A stretch of DNA of 64,000 nucleotides from Pseudosporangium ferrugineum (GTDB lineage Bacteria > Actinomycetota > Actinomycetes > Mycobacteriales > Micromonosporaceae): contig NZ_PVZG01000007.1 in NCBI RefSeq assembly GCF_003002065.1, forward strand, positions 310,001 to 374,000, in the 5' to 3' direction. The translations under genes and the position numbers were made by a program. This document shows positions 55,191 through 63,783 of this stretch, one piece after another. Position 1 is the stretch's first letter. Each line of letters opens with the position of its first letter. Under the pieces are notes generated by a model. It was not told the DNA's origin. It was given only the letters and a program-made list of their open reading frames with translations, and searched no databases.

Positions 55191-55322
55191 GGTGGCGGCA
55201 CCTCCACGGCAGAGCGGCGCCGCATCTCGGCGCCACAGGCCCTATCGGGAAGCGCTTCTCGCCTGCTTCGTGCTGCGGTGCCGGAACACCGCAATGGCAA
55301 CCGCGACGGTTGCGGGACACGA

Positions 55323-55353
55323 AGACGCCCGGCCTGTGGCAGGCCGGGCGTCT
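55323..55353 (-). terminator. Hairpin terminator after the chemoreceptor-like gene
   Basis: AGACGCCCGGCCT and AGGCCGGGCGTCT form a perfect 13-base stem with a five-base loop, 22 bases past the stop of the minus-strand chemoreceptor-like gene. Confidence 0.75.
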
Positions 55354-55374
55354 CGTGAGGGAGGTGAAGAGCTG

Positions 55375-56370
55375 TCAGACCCGCAGGGAGCGCAGGGCCG
55401 CCGCCAGTTCGCCGCCGGCGTCGCGGAGTTCGCGGGCCACCTCGTCGGTCTGCTCGACGGTCGCCCTGGCCCGCTCGCGGGTGTCGGCGATCCGGGTCAT
55501 CGACTCGGCGATCTGGGCCGCCTGGGCACCCGCCGCCGCGATGCTGTGGGTCATCTGCTCGGCGGTGGCGTGCTGCTCCTCGACCGCCGAGGCGATGGTC
55601 GTCTGGTAGCCGTTGACCTTGCCGATGACCTCGCCGATCTGGGTGATCGAGTCGACCACGCCGGTGGTGTCCGACTGGATCGTGCCGACCTGGGTGGTGA
55701 TCGAGTCGGTGGCCTTGGCGGTCTCCTGGGCGAGGTCCTTGACCTCGCTGGCGACCACGGCGAAGCCCTTGCCCATCTCGCCGGCCCGGGCCGCCTCGAT
55801 GGTGGCGTTCAGGGCGAGCAGGTTGGTCTGCTCGGCGATGGCCGTGATCACCCGGACCACGTCGCCGATCTGGGCGGACGAGTCGCCGAGCTTGGTCATC
55901 GTGCGGCTGGCGTCGGAGGAGACCTCCATCGCGTCGGCCGCGACCGTGACGGCCTCGGAGGCGCTGCGGGAGATCTCCTGGATGCTGGCGCCCATCTGCT
56001 CGGCACCGGCCGCCAGGGTGGCGATGTTCTCGGAGACCTCCTGGGAGGCGCGGAGGATCTCGCCCGCCGACTGCACCGAGCCCTGGGCGCCGCTGACCAT
56101 CTCGGCGACCAGCGCGCCGAGGCGCTCGGTGGCGCCGTTGAGCTTGGTGTTCGTCGTCTCGGAGAGGCGTACGACCTCGGCGAACCGGTCGAGCAGGGAG
56201 TTCAGGTTCTCGCCGGCGGGGGTGAGGTTGCCCTGCTCCACGCGTACGGTGAGATCACCGGCCGCGGCCTTCTCGAGCACCTCGACCGTGGGGTCCTGGC
56301 GCCGCGTGCTGCGGGCTACCACGTACCCGACGATGAGACCGACGACTGCGGCGACGATGCCAATGACCAT
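55375..56370 (-). CDS. Methyl-accepting chemotaxis-like protein without a sensor domain
   Basis: A 331-residue protein with one N-terminal membrane helix (about 2-20), no periplasmic sensor and a cytosolic signalling helix bundle. The hairpin tip [22 protein letters not shown] is at about 195-216, followed by [18 protein letters not shown]. These are the conserved residues that contact CheW and CheA. No che genes are near. A partner histidine kinase elsewhere, or a non-motility role, is possible. The ATG at 56370 follows GGGGGAG. Confidence 0.9.
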   Translation of the reverse strand: MVIGIVAAVVGLIVGYVVARSTRRQDPTVEVLEKAAAGDLTVRVEQGNLTPAGENLNSLLDRFAEVVRLSETTNTKLNGATERLGALVAEMVSGAQGSVQSAGEILRASQEVSENIATLAAGAEQMGASIQEISRSASEAVTVAADAMEVSSDASRTMTKLGDSSAQIGDVVRVITAIAEQTNLLALNATIEAARAGEMGKGFAVVASEVKDLAQETAKATDSITTQVGTIQSDTTGVVDSITQIGEVIGKVNGYQTTIASAVEEQHATAEQMTHSIAAAGAQAAQIAESMTRIADTRERARATVEQTDEVARELRDAGGELAAALRSLRV

Positions 56371-56446
56371 TTTCTGCTCCCCCGGAGTTTCGACTGGCCC
56401 TTTGATCGGCAGGCCGGGTGGCCAGTTGAGAAACCGGGGCAACAGA

Positions 56447-56478
56447 CTCCGGCCGGCCCGCGTACGGGCCGACCGGAG
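56447..56478 (-). terminator. Hairpin downstream of the DUF305 gene
   Basis: A 14-base stem (CTCCGGCCGGCCCG with CGGGCCGACCGGAG, one mismatch) and a four-base loop lie between the DUF305 gene end and the chemoreceptor-like gene. Confidence 0.6.
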
Positions 56479-56584
56479 CTGCCGGGCTCGCCGGTCATGA
56501 AGGGGGAGACCGTTGCGCCCGTCTCGCCGACCGGCGGCCGGGGGTGCGATCCAGCCGGGGATGCCAGGTCGGGTGAGTGGGGGA

Positions 56585-57163
56585 TCAGGCGTTCATCATC
56601 GTGAGCATCTGCTTGATCTGGTCGGTGCGGCTGTCGTGTACCCGGTCGGCGAAGGCCTTGGTCTCGGCGTTGACGCCGCCGGTCTTCTCCACCTGTGTCA
56701 TCTCGACCGCGTTGTGCTGGTGTGCGACGAAGAGGTTGAGGAACGCCGTCTCGAACGCCGCGCCCTTCGCCTTCCGCAGCGCCTCGATCTCCTCCGGCCC
56801 GGTGGCCGGGAGGCCGCCGTGGTCGGCGTGGGCGCTCGGCGCGTGGTCGACCGTGGTCGGCTTCCGCCACTGGGTCAGCCACGACTTCATCAGCGTGACC
56901 TCGTCGGACTGGGTGGCGTCGACCGCCCGGGCGAGGATCTTGACGTCGTCGCGCTTCGCGGTCTTCTCGGCGAGCCGGACCATCTCCAGGCCCTGCTCGT
57001 GGTGCGCCACCATCATCTGCAGGTACATGACGTCGGTGTCGTTGAACTTGCCGTCGGCCTGGACCACGGCCTTGGCGTCGGACACCTGCGCGGAGGTCTC
57101 CGGGGCGGTGCCGCACGCGCCCAGCAGCAGGGCGGCGGAGAGGGCTACGACGAGGCGCTTCAC
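56585..57163 (-). CDS. DUF305 lipoprotein, probable copper-binding
   Basis: A 192-residue lipoprotein with lipobox LLLGAC (Cys at about 17) and a DUF305 four-helix domain (PF03713). Met- and His-rich helices stand out: [34 protein letters not shown], and a [12 protein letters not shown] loop. DUF305 proteins such as cyanobacterial CopM bind copper through such residues. Its GTG overlaps the stop of the LPMO gene by four bases; LPMOs need copper, so copper delivery to the LPMO is a reasonable inference. It sits on the outer face of the membrane. Confidence 0.85.
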   Translation of the reverse strand: MKRLVVALSAALLLGACGTAPETSAQVSDAKAVVQADGKFNDTDVMYLQMMVAHHEQGLEMVRLAEKTAKRDDVKILARAVDATQSDEVTLMKSWLTQWRKPTTVDHAPSAHADHGGLPATGPEEIEALRKAKGAAFETAFLNLFVAHQHNAVEMTQVEKTGGVNAETKAFADRVHDSRTDQIKQMLTMMNA

Positions 57164-57963
57164 AGCGGCAGCCAGAGGGCGAGGGTGTAGATCGACGGCT
57201 CCCAGCTGCGGATCGACGAGTGACCCTGGCGGCACTTGAACTTCTTGCCCTCGTACGTCACCTCGTCACCGGTCCGGTACGCGACCCCCGGAGCCCAGTC
57301 GCCGGCGGCCTTGCCCGGCTTCCCGCTGCTCGCCGGCGGCTTGCTGATCGGGACGGCCGAGCTGGGGGCGGTGACCGGCGTCGACGGCGGCTTGGTCGTG
57401 GGCGCGGTGGTCGGTGCGGTCGTCGGCGTGGTGCCCGGCGTACCCCCGGAGCCTCCACCCACGTTGAGGTCGACGCAGCTGTAGAAGGCCATCGGGGTGT
57501 CGCCGATGTTCCAGACGGCGAGGACCGTCTGCCGGCCGGGGAAGTTGCTGAGGTCGACCTTGTGCGTGACCACCGCGTCCGGCTGCTGGTTGCCCCCGTC
57601 GACGGTGGCGACCTTCTTGCCACCGACGAAATACTCCCAGTTGCTGGTGCGGTGCCGGGCCGTCATGACCCAGGTGAACGTCACGTTGGTGCCGACCGCC
57701 TTGGCCGGCCAGTTGCGGCTCTCGTCGGCGAGGACCGACCACTGGGTCGCGCCGCCGTCGCAGGAGCGCTTGCCCTTGGGCGCCTCGACGCTCTGCGGCT
57801 CGAACTGGATCGGCCCGCAGTCCTTGACCGCACCGGACGCGCAGAGCGCCTGGCGGCTGGCCGGCGCGGAGACGTACCCGTGTGCGAGGGCCGGCGAGGT
57901 GACCGCCAACGTCGATCCCACCGCTCCGAGTGCCACCAGCGGATATGCGATCGACCTGCGCAT
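57160..57963 (-). CDS. Secreted AA10 lytic polysaccharide monooxygenase with CBM5/12
   Basis: A 267-residue exported enzyme. The signal peptide ends ALA at 27, leaving His28 (HGYVSAPASRQALC) as the mature N-terminus, the first ligand of the copper histidine brace. The second is in MTARHRTSNWEYF (about His102). The AA10 domain runs to about 170. A Thr/Pro-rich linker and a C-terminal CBM5/12-like module (WAPGVAYRTGDEVTYEGKKF, about 220-267) follow. It oxidatively cleaves chitin (or cellulose) and complements the GH18 chitinase at 26417-27856. It is first gene of a unit with the DUF305 lipoprotein. Confidence 0.92.
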   Translation of the reverse strand: MRRSIAYPLVALGAVGSTLAVTSPALAHGYVSAPASRQALCASGAVKDCGPIQFEPQSVEAPKGKRSCDGGATQWSVLADESRNWPAKAVGTNVTFTWVMTARHRTSNWEYFVGGKKVATVDGGNQQPDAVVTHKVDLSNFPGRQTVLAVWNIGDTPMAFYSCVDLNVGGGSGGTPGTTPTTAPTTAPTTKPPSTPVTAPSSAVPISKPPASSGKPGKAAGDWAPGVAYRTGDEVTYEGKKFKCRQGHSSIRSWEPSIYTLALWLPL

Positions 57964-58052
57964 CTTCGAGCTCCTGACGTGTCGTCCGGTGGTTTACGGC
58001 GAGGACCGTAACGACGCGTTCCATAACGGAGCCTTAAAGGATCCGGAAAGAC

Positions 58053-59357
58053 TCATGAAGCGGCATGGCGACGACCCGCAACCGGCCTTTCGCGTACGGG
58101 AAGAAGCAGCCCGATCCGCGCCCCGCCGAGCGGCCCCCGCGAGATCTCCAACCGCCCGCCCGCGGCCTCGGCGACCCGCCGCACGATGTCCAGGCCGAGC
58201 CCGGTGGAGCCGGCGCCGCTCACCCCTCGCTGGACCGCCGCGGCCGGGTCGGCGATGCCGGGGCCGGCGTCGTCGACGAGCAGCCCGGCCGCCGACACGG
58301 TGACCCGGAACGCCACCCCCTCGGGCGTGTGCGCGAAGACGTTGCCCAGCAACGAGTCCACGGCCAGGATCAGTTCGCTGCGCGGCAACGGGACGAGCAC
58401 GGGGTCCTGCCCGCCGACGACCTCCCAGGGCCGGAACTGGTCCTCGGCCAGCGCGGACCAGAACGCCAGCCGGTCGGCCAGCACCTCGACGAGGTCCGCC
58501 TGCTCGTTGTTGCGGGCCTCCACGCCGAGCCGCGCCCCCGCGATGATCGCCTCGAGTTCCTCGTCGAGCATGTCGCAGGCCTGCCGCATCCGGTCGCCGA
58601 TCGGCCCGGGCGGCATGGTCTCGGCGTCCAGCCGCAGCGCGGTCAGCGGGGTACGCAGCCGGTGCGACAGGTCGGCGGCCAGTTCCCGCTCGGCGTCGAG
58701 CAGGCGGCGCAGGTCGGCGGCCATGACGTTGAACGCGGTGGCGGCGTCGCGCAGCTCGGGCGGCCCGGACGGCTCCACCCGGACGGCGAGGTCGCCGGCG
58801 CCGAGGCGGCGGCTGGACGTGGCGAGGTCGGCGGTGGCGCGGACCATCCGGCTGCCGAGCCGGTCGGCAAGCAGCACCGAGCCGGCCACGAGCACGACGG
58901 CGAGCGCGCCGAGGGCCAGCCAGGCCGGCCACACGCCCTCGCGCATGTCCTCGTCGGGGACGTACACCTCGATGACCACGGATCGGCCGTCGCTGAGCAC
59001 GCTGGGTTGCAGGTACGCGAGCCCGCCGGCGGTCTGCGCGGTCACCGGGCGCCGGTACAGGTTGGCCTGCTGGACCTCCGCGCCGGTGACGTGGGTCGTA
59101 CCCACGGGCGCGATGCCGGGCAGGTGCACCGCGAGCCGGCCCGCGCTGCCGGCGACCGTGCTGGCCACCGCGCTGGTCAGCAGCTGCGGGTCGGCGTTGA
59201 CCGCCATCGCGGCCACCATCGCCGCCGCTTGCTGCCGCGCGTCGCCGATGGCCCGGTCGTGCGCGATCTTCCCGGTCGCGTAGATCAGCGGCACGAGGAA
59301 GGCCAGCGCCACCATCGAGGTGATGGCGAGCGCCAGGCGGTTCAGCTCCCATCTCAC
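58053..59357 (-). CDS. Sensor histidine kinase
   Basis: A 434-residue membrane kinase. Two membrane helices (about 8-30 and 138-160) flank an external domain. HAMP (about 160-215), HisKA with DLSHRLRTPLTALRLDAE (phospho-His at about 226) and HATPase with SLLGNVFAHTPEG (N box), DDAGPGIAD and GSTGLGLDIV follow. The GTG at 59357 overlaps the response-regulator stop by four bases (GTGA), so the pair is co-translated. The signal is unknown. The stop lies 90 bp from the LPMO start, on the same strand. Confidence 0.92.
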   Translation of the reverse strand: MRWELNRLALAITSMVALAFLVPLIYATGKIAHDRAIGDARQQAAAMVAAMAVNADPQLLTSAVASTVAGSAGRLAVHLPGIAPVGTTHVTGAEVQQANLYRRPVTAQTAGGLAYLQPSVLSDGRSVVIEVYVPDEDMREGVWPAWLALGALAVVLVAGSVLLADRLGSRMVRATADLATSSRRLGAGDLAVRVEPSGPPELRDAATAFNVMAADLRRLLDAERELAADLSHRLRTPLTALRLDAETMPPGPIGDRMRQACDMLDEELEAIIAGARLGVEARNNEQADLVEVLADRLAFWSALAEDQFRPWEVVGGQDPVLVPLPRSELILAVDSLLGNVFAHTPEGVAFRVTVSAAGLLVDDAGPGIADPAAAVQRGVSGAGSTGLGLDIVRRVAEAAGGRLEISRGPLGGARIGLLLPVRERPVAGRRHAAS

Positions 59358-60040
59358 CGCGGATCGACCATCATCACGCCGACCCCGCGTACGGTGTGCA
59401 GGAACCGCGGCGCCGCGGCCGTCTCGCCGAGCTTGCGCCGCAGCCAGGAGATGTGCACGTCGATGGTCTGCTCCTCGCCGATCCGCGACTGGTTCCACAC
59501 CTCGGTCAGCAGCTCGCGGCGGCTGACCACCTGCCCGACCCGCTCGGCCAGGTAGGTGAGGACGTCGAACTCGCGGCGGGTGAGCTGCAGCGGCTGACCG
59601 CGCAGCGCGGCCCGCCGCTGCCGGGGATTGATCTCCAGCTCACCGACGGTGATCACGCTGGGTGCGGTGTCCACAGCGGCCCGTGTACGCCGGAGCACCG
59701 CGGCGATCCGCGCCAGGATGTGCCCGCTGGAGAACGGCTTCGTCACATAGTCGTCGGCCCCGGCGCTGAGCAGCGTGATGATGTCGGCCTCGGAGCGCCG
59801 CGCGGTGGCCACGATGACGGGCACCGCGGACACCGACCGCATCATCCGCAGGGCGTCGGTGCCGTCGATGTCCGGCAGGCCGAGGTCGAGGATCACGAGG
59901 TCGGGCTGCTCCTCGGTGAGGATCTTGAGTGCCTCGCCCGCCTGCCCGACCGGCCGGACGACGTGCCCGGCGTCCGACAGCGCCCGGGTCAGCGCGGCCG
60001 TGATGTTCCGGTCGTCCTCGACCAGCAGGATCAACGCCAT
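59354..60040 (-). CDS. OmpR-family response regulator
   Basis: A 228-residue regulator: a receiver domain (about 1-118) with EDD at about 8-10, the phospho-acceptor in LDLGLPDIDG (Asp52 or nearby) and Lys in VTKPFSS, then a winged-helix DNA-binding domain (about 128-225; LTRREFDVLTYLAERVGQVV, VDVHISWLRRKLG-like). It is the partner of the kinase encoded directly downstream. I chose the ATG at 60040 because a TAGGGT -10 box ends seven bases upstream (leaderless); an in-frame GTG at 60049 lies within that promoter spacing. Confidence 0.93.
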   Translation of the reverse strand: MALILLVEDDRNITAALTRALSDAGHVVRPVGQAGEALKILTEEQPDLVILDLGLPDIDGTDALRMMRSVSAVPVIVATARRSEADIITLLSAGADDYVTKPFSSGHILARIAAVLRRTRAAVDTAPSVITVGELEINPRQRRAALRGQPLQLTRREFDVLTYLAERVGQVVSRRELLTEVWNQSRIGEEQTIDVHISWLRRKLGETAAAPRFLHTVRGVGVMMVDPR

Positions 60041-60047
60041 GGCCAAC

Positions 60048-60053
60048 ACCCTA
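60048..60053 (-). promoter_or_regulatory. -10 box for a leaderless response-regulator transcript
   Basis: On the minus strand TAGGGT ends seven bases before the ATG at 60040, with no ribosome-binding site. It decides the start codon. Confidence 0.55.
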
Positions 60054-60076
60054 GGCTCAGGTGAGACGATGGCAAC

Positions 60077-60682
60077 GTGCGATCTCCCCGAAGCTGGTTC
60101 CCGCTGCTGGGCTGGTGCGCGGCGACGTTGAGCAGCGTGGCGCTCGCCTCCGTGGCGATGCTGCCGGTACTGCGGACGGCGACGGCGAACGAGAGCGCGC
60201 TCATCTCGGTCGATCAGCTGCGCGAGTCGGGGGAGCTGACGCCGAGCCCGATGCCGCCGGCGCCGGAGCCCTCCGCGCAGCCGACCTCGGCCCCGGCATC
60301 CCGGTCACCCTCGGCGGCCCGGAGCCCGTCGCGGGCCAAGTCGAAGCAACCGCCGCGCAGCTCATCTGCTCCCACGCCGACCCGGACCACCGCCGCGCCG
60401 ACCACGACCACCAAGGACGGCTGGACGGTCACCGACAGCAACGGCGAACGTACCTACGTACGGTCGTTCCGGGTCGAGGGCGGCCAGACGGTGATCCGGG
60501 CGTCCGACGGGGTGATCAAGCTGGTCACGGCCACGCCGCGGGACGGCTACTCGGTGGCGACCGTGCAGGACACCCCGGACAACCTCGCGGTCTACTTCAA
60601 CGAGGTCAACCACAGCTTCATCATCCACGTGGTGTGGCGGGACGACGAACCGTTCGCCCAGGTCAGCGAGATCGGCTCGTAG
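60077..60682 (+). CDS. Membrane-anchored extracellular protein of unknown function
   Basis: A 201-residue protein. An N-terminal membrane helix or signal anchor (about 8-32) is followed by a long Pro/Ser/Thr/Ala-rich linker (about 52-112) and a compact C-terminal beta-rich domain (about 113-201: WTVTDSNGERTYVRSFRVEG, then VIRASDGVIKLV and HSFIIHVVWRDD). It is divergent from the two-component system by 36 bp and lies two bases before the CPBP protease gene. Exposure outside the cell is likely. No family is recognised. Confidence 0.7.
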   Translation: MRSPRSWFPLLGWCAATLSSVALASVAMLPVLRTATANESALISVDQLRESGELTPSPMPPAPEPSAQPTSAPASRSPSAARSPSRAKSKQPPRSSSAPTPTRTTAAPTTTTKDGWTVTDSNGERTYVRSFRVEGGQTVIRASDGVIKLVTATPRDGYSVATVQDTPDNLAVYFNEVNHSFIIHVVWRDDEPFAQVSEIGS

Positions 60683-60684
60683 GC

Positions 60685-61458
60685 GTGAGCGTGACCGTCG
60701 ACCGGCCGCCGGCCACCCGGCGCGAGCTCGGCCTCGAGATCGCCGTCGTGCTGCTGCTCTCCCTCGGCCAGTCCGCCGTCTACGCGGTGGTGTCCCTGAT
60801 CGCGAAGCTGACCGCCGGCAAGCCGCTGTCGCAGCAGACCGCCACGCTCAACGCGTCCCAGTCGCCGCGGCCGTACCTCGATCTGACGTACCAGCTGCTC
60901 GGGATCTTCTTCGCGCTCGTGCCCGTACTCCTCGCCCTGTATCTGTTGCACCGCGACCGGCTCTCCCCGGTCCGCACGCTCGGGTTGGACCTGCGCCGGC
61001 CGGTCCCGGACGCGGGCTGGGGCACGGCGCTCGCGGCCTGCATCGGCCTGCCCGGCCTGCTCCTGGTCTTCGCCGCGGCTCAGCTCGGCCTGAACGCCCG
61101 CATCGTCCCGGCGGCGCTGCAGCCGGTGTGGTGGGCGGTCCCGGTGCTGATCCTCGCGGCGGTGCAGAACGCGGTCCTCGAAGAGGTCATCGTGGTCGGC
61201 TACCTGATCACCCGGCTGCGCTCGTTCGGCTGGCGGCTGGGCTGGGTGGTCGCGACGAGCGCGGTGCTCCGCGGCTCCTACCACCTCTACCAGGGCTTCG
61301 GCGCCTTCGTCGGCAACGCGGTGATGGGCGTGGTGTTCGCCCTGTTCTTCCTGCGCAAGGGCCGGGTGATGCCGCTGATCGTGGCCCACGCCCTGCTCGA
61401 CATCGCCGCGTTCGTCGGCTACACGCTGCTGCCGAAGGACTGGCTGAACTGGCTCTGA
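60685..61458 (+). CDS. CPBP family intramembrane metalloprotease
   Basis: A 257-residue membrane protein with about seven helices and the CPBP/Rce1 signature: NAVLEEVIVVGYLITRL (EE motif, about 152-168), SYHLYQGFGAF (His motif, about 195-205) and VAHALLDIAAF (about 233-243). The usual EExxxR has Ile-Val-Val-Gly after the glutamates, a variant. Family members cleave or modify prenylated or bacteriocin-type peptides, or act in protein secretion; the substrate here is unknown. The GTG at 60685 is two bases after the upstream stop; a second GTG at 60691 is in frame. Confidence 0.85.
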   Translation: MSVTVDRPPATRRELGLEIAVVLLLSLGQSAVYAVVSLIAKLTAGKPLSQQTATLNASQSPRPYLDLTYQLLGIFFALVPVLLALYLLHRDRLSPVRTLGLDLRRPVPDAGWGTALAACIGLPGLLLVFAAAQLGLNARIVPAALQPVWWAVPVLILAAVQNAVLEEVIVVGYLITRLRSFGWRLGWVVATSAVLRGSYHLYQGFGAFVGNAVMGVVFALFFLRKGRVMPLIVAHALLDIAAFVGYTLLPKDWLNWL

Positions 61459-61481
61459 GCCACCGGAAACCGCGGCGGAGA

Positions 61482-61568
61482 ATGGTGACCATGGAGCTCA
61501 CCGGCGGGAACGGCGTACGGCAAGGTGGGGCTGGCGTCTACACCTACGTCCTGCTGCGCACCGACTGA
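61482..61568 (+). CDS. Possible 28-residue small ORF
   Basis: An ATG preceded by GGCGGAGA opens a 28-codon frame (MVTMELTGGNGVRQGGAGVY then TYVLLRTD). It fills the gap between the CPBP gene and the convergent MarR gene, ending four bases before the latter. Composition and the ribosome-binding site look plausible, but nothing else supports it. No family is recognised. Confidence 0.3.
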   Translation: MVTMELTGGNGVRQGGAGVYTYVLLRTD

Positions 61569-61572
61569 CCGG

Positions 61573-62061
61573 TCAGGAACCCGCGCCGCAGACGGTGCCG
61601 GGGTCGAGTGCGCGGAGGATGCGCTGGGCGCTCGCGCGAAGCTGGCGCTGCTGGGCCTTGGTCAGCGGGTCGAGCACGTGCCGGCGGACCGCTTCGACGT
61701 GGCCGGGGGCGGTGGCGACGACCTTCTCCCAGCCGTCGTCGGTCAGGATGCCGAGGGTGTAGCGGCCGTCGGTCGGGTCGGGGCGGCGCCGCACCCAGCC
61801 GCGCTTCTCGAGGCGGCTGACGACCTGGGACAGCCGGGGTAGGGAGCCGTCCGCCCGGGCGGCCAGGTCGCTGAGCCGCAGGGTGCGCCCGGGCGCCTCG
61901 GACAGCGCCGCCAGCACCTGATATTCGAAGGTCGTGACGCCGGCCTCGCGCTGCAGCTGGGAGTCGAGCACGCCCGGGAGCCGGCCCAGCACGCCGGCCA
62001 TCGCCAGCCAGGTCTGCAGCTCGTCGGGATCGAGCCAGCGGGGCTCCTCGCCGGGTTCCAT
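61573..62061 (-). CDS. MarR family transcriptional regulator
   Basis: A 162-residue winged-helix regulator. LRLSDLAARADGSLPRLSQV (about 61-80) forms the recognition region, and RRRPDPTDGRYTLGILTDDG (about 90-109) the wing with the D-x-R signature. The ATG at 62061 is preceded at six bases by a TATGAT -10 box. An inverted repeat follows upstream, in the 52-bp gap before the esterase operon end. Targets beyond itself are not evident. Confidence 0.92.
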   Translation of the reverse strand: MEPGEEPRWLDPDELQTWLAMAGVLGRLPGVLDSQLQREAGVTTFEYQVLAALSEAPGRTLRLSDLAARADGSLPRLSQVVSRLEKRGWVRRRPDPTDGRYTLGILTDDGWEKVVATAPGHVEAVRRHVLDPLTKAQQRQLRASAQRILRALDPGTVCGAGS

Positions 62062-62067
62062 GGCCCG

Positions 62068-62073
62068 ATCATA
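62068..62073 (-). promoter_or_regulatory. -10 box for a leaderless marR transcript
   Basis: On the minus strand TATGAT ends six bases before the ATG at 62061, with no ribosome-binding site. Confidence 0.6.
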
Positions 62074-62081
62074 TCCGGCGT

Positions 62082-62098
62082 TTAACTTGCAACGTTAA
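62082..62098. promoter_or_regulatory. Probable MarR operator
   Basis: TTAAC-7 bp-GTTAA, with palindromic TTGCAA inside the spacer, lies just upstream of the marR -10 box, where repressor binding would block transcription. It contains AACTTGC, also the half-site of the repeat at 28581-28601 beside the other MarR gene. Confidence 0.55.
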
Positions 62099-62113
62099 CT
62101 GAAGGCGGTCGAT

Positions 62114-63136
62114 TCAGGAGCCGTCCGGGACGCTGCGGGCGAGGCGGCTGGAGAGCCAGTCGAAGGCCGGACCCTCCATCCGCCGCCACAGCGCCGGGCT
62201 GTGACCGCCGTGCGGCAGCTCGACCGCGGTCACCCGCAACGGTGGCCGGGCCAGTCGGACGACGTCGCGGGAGCCGTCGCGGGACTCGGTGTCGTCGGCG
62301 GCCCAGGCCACGTACAGGTCGACCCGCGGCTGCGGCAGGTGGCGCAGCCGCCACGCGACGTGGTTGGTGGTGTGCTCGCTGCCGTCGCCGATCGTGATCG
62401 CCGGTCCGCTGTCGCCGGAGAGCGAGGCCGCGGCGGCGTACCGGCCGGGGTGGCGCAACGCCAGGTTCATCGCGCAGAAGCCGCCGGCCGAGTAGCCGAT
62501 CAGCCCCCAGGCGGCGCGGTCGGCGCGGACCCGCAGGTGGGTGGTCGCGTACGCGGCGACGTCCTCGGTCAGGAACGTCTCGGTCTGCGGACCGCCGGCC
62601 AGGTTCGTGCACTCGGTGTCGAGCAGCCGCCGCGGCGTCTGGTACGGGAACAGCACCACGGTCGGTGCCATCCGCCCCGCGCCGATCTCCCGGTCGAGGT
62701 GGCGCACCACGTCGAGGCGCCGGATCCACGTGCTCGGCGAGCCGGGGAAGCCGTGGAACACCTCGATGACCGGAAACCGCCGGCCCGGGAGGTCGTACGC
62801 GGCGGGCAGGTAGACGCCCATCGTGAGGGTCAGGCCGCTCGCCCGGCCGGGCACCGTGACCGTGGTGAGCCGGCCACCGCCGGGCCGGCGCTCGACCCCG
62901 GCGGAGAGCGAGCCCCCGTTCGCCGGCTCCCGGACCAGGGACGACCAGGACGGATACGTCGTGGTGAGCCGGTTGATCTGCACCGCGCACGCCGCCGCGA
63001 TGAGCGCGACGACGAGCGTGACGAGCAGCGCCCGGCCGAGGATCCGGCGGCCGTTCCACAGGTACGCGAGCGCCACCGTCGCCGCGATCACGGCCACCAC
63101 CGCCAGCCCGAGCGTCGCCGGGGAGTCGATGGTCAT
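62114..63136 (-). CDS. Membrane-anchored esterase (esterase D/PF00756-like)
   Basis: A 340-residue protein with two N-terminal membrane helices (about 7-24 and 33-52) and an external alpha/beta hydrolase domain of the esterase D/mycolyltransferase-like type. HGFPGSPSTW (about 128-137) is the oxyanion region and GYSAGGFCAM (about 218-227) the Ser nucleophile elbow; LPHGGHSP supplies the catalytic His. Its start overlaps the upstream gene in ATGA. The operon begins with a DUF2156 aminoacyl-lipid synthase, so it may hydrolyse aminoacylated lipids, as the PA0919 enzyme does beside PA0920 in Pseudomonas aeruginosa. That role is inferred. Confidence 0.85.
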   Translation of the reverse strand: MTIDSPATLGLAVVAVIAATVALAYLWNGRRILGRALLVTLVVALIAAACAVQINRLTTTYPSWSSLVREPANGGSLSAGVERRPGGGRLTTVTVPGRASGLTLTMGVYLPAAYDLPGRRFPVIEVFHGFPGSPSTWIRRLDVVRHLDREIGAGRMAPTVVLFPYQTPRRLLDTECTNLAGGPQTETFLTEDVAAYATTHLRVRADRAAWGLIGYSAGGFCAMNLALRHPGRYAAAASLSGDSGPAITIGDGSEHTTNHVAWRLRHLPQPRVDLYVAWAADDTESRDGSRDVVRLARPPLRVTAVELPHGGHSPALWRRMEGPAFDWLSSRLARSVPDGS

Positions 63137-63783
63137 GACCGCAGCGGGTGCGCGAGGGGCAACGGCAGCCGGTCCGCGGCCTCGCCGAGGGCGGTCTCCC
63201 AGCCGCGCGGGCCGGCGGCGGTCACGGTCGCGACGGCCGGCAGCGTGTCGTGCAGCCGATCGGCGAGGCCACGGTGCGATGCGTCGGTCACCAGCGCGAT
63301 CGCCTCGGCGACGCGGACGGTTCGCGGCAGCCCTGCCATCATCCCGGTGACGTCGGCCGCGGTTCGTGGGGCGAGAGCGACGGTGACGACGTCGGGCACC
63401 CGCCGGGCCAGCTCACGGACGCCGGCCAGCTCGCCTGGTCCACAGAGGACGACGATGATCGGGAAGGTGATCCCGGCGCGCGCCGCATAGTCGGGTGGCA
63501 GCACGACGTCGTCTCCGGGCGGCCCGGCGGCGGGCGCCAGGCTCGGTGGCACGGCGGCGACCGCCTCCGCCCGGGCTCCGGCCAGGTCCCGCCAGGACGG
63601 GTAGAACGCCTGGTAACGGTTCACGATCAGGCCGACCGTGAGGACGAGCAGGACCTCCACTCCGAGGGCTGCGACCGTACGCGCGAAGAGCCGTCGCCGC
63701 CCCCAGCCGCGCACCGTGGCGACCAGGGCGACCACCGTCGCCGCCGCGGACAGCAGGATCAGCGGCAGGCCGATCAGGCGCAC
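63133..63783 (-). CDS. Membrane protein with degenerate esterase-like domain
   Basis: A 216-residue protein with two N-terminal membrane helices (about 4-24 and 36-56), then NRYQAFYPSWRDLAG, closely resembling NRLTTTYPSWSSLVR at the same place in the next protein. The C-terminal domain starts like the esterase (VVLPPDYAARAGITFPIIVV) but is shorter and lacks the GxSxG serine elbow. It looks like a decayed or non-catalytic paralogue. It overlaps both neighbours (ATGA with the esterase and 10 bp with the DUF2156 gene). The GTG at 63783 is the start. Confidence 0.72.
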   Translation of the reverse strand: MRLIGLPLILLSAAATVVALVATVRGWGRRRLFARTVAALGVEVLLVLTVGLIVNRYQAFYPSWRDLAGARAEAVAAVPPSLAPAAGPPGDDVVLPPDYAARAGITFPIIVVLCGPGELAGVRELARRVPDVVTVALAPRTAADVTGMMAGLPRTVRVAEAIALVTDASHRGLADRLHDTLPAVATVTAAGPRGWETALGEAADRLPLPLAHPLRS

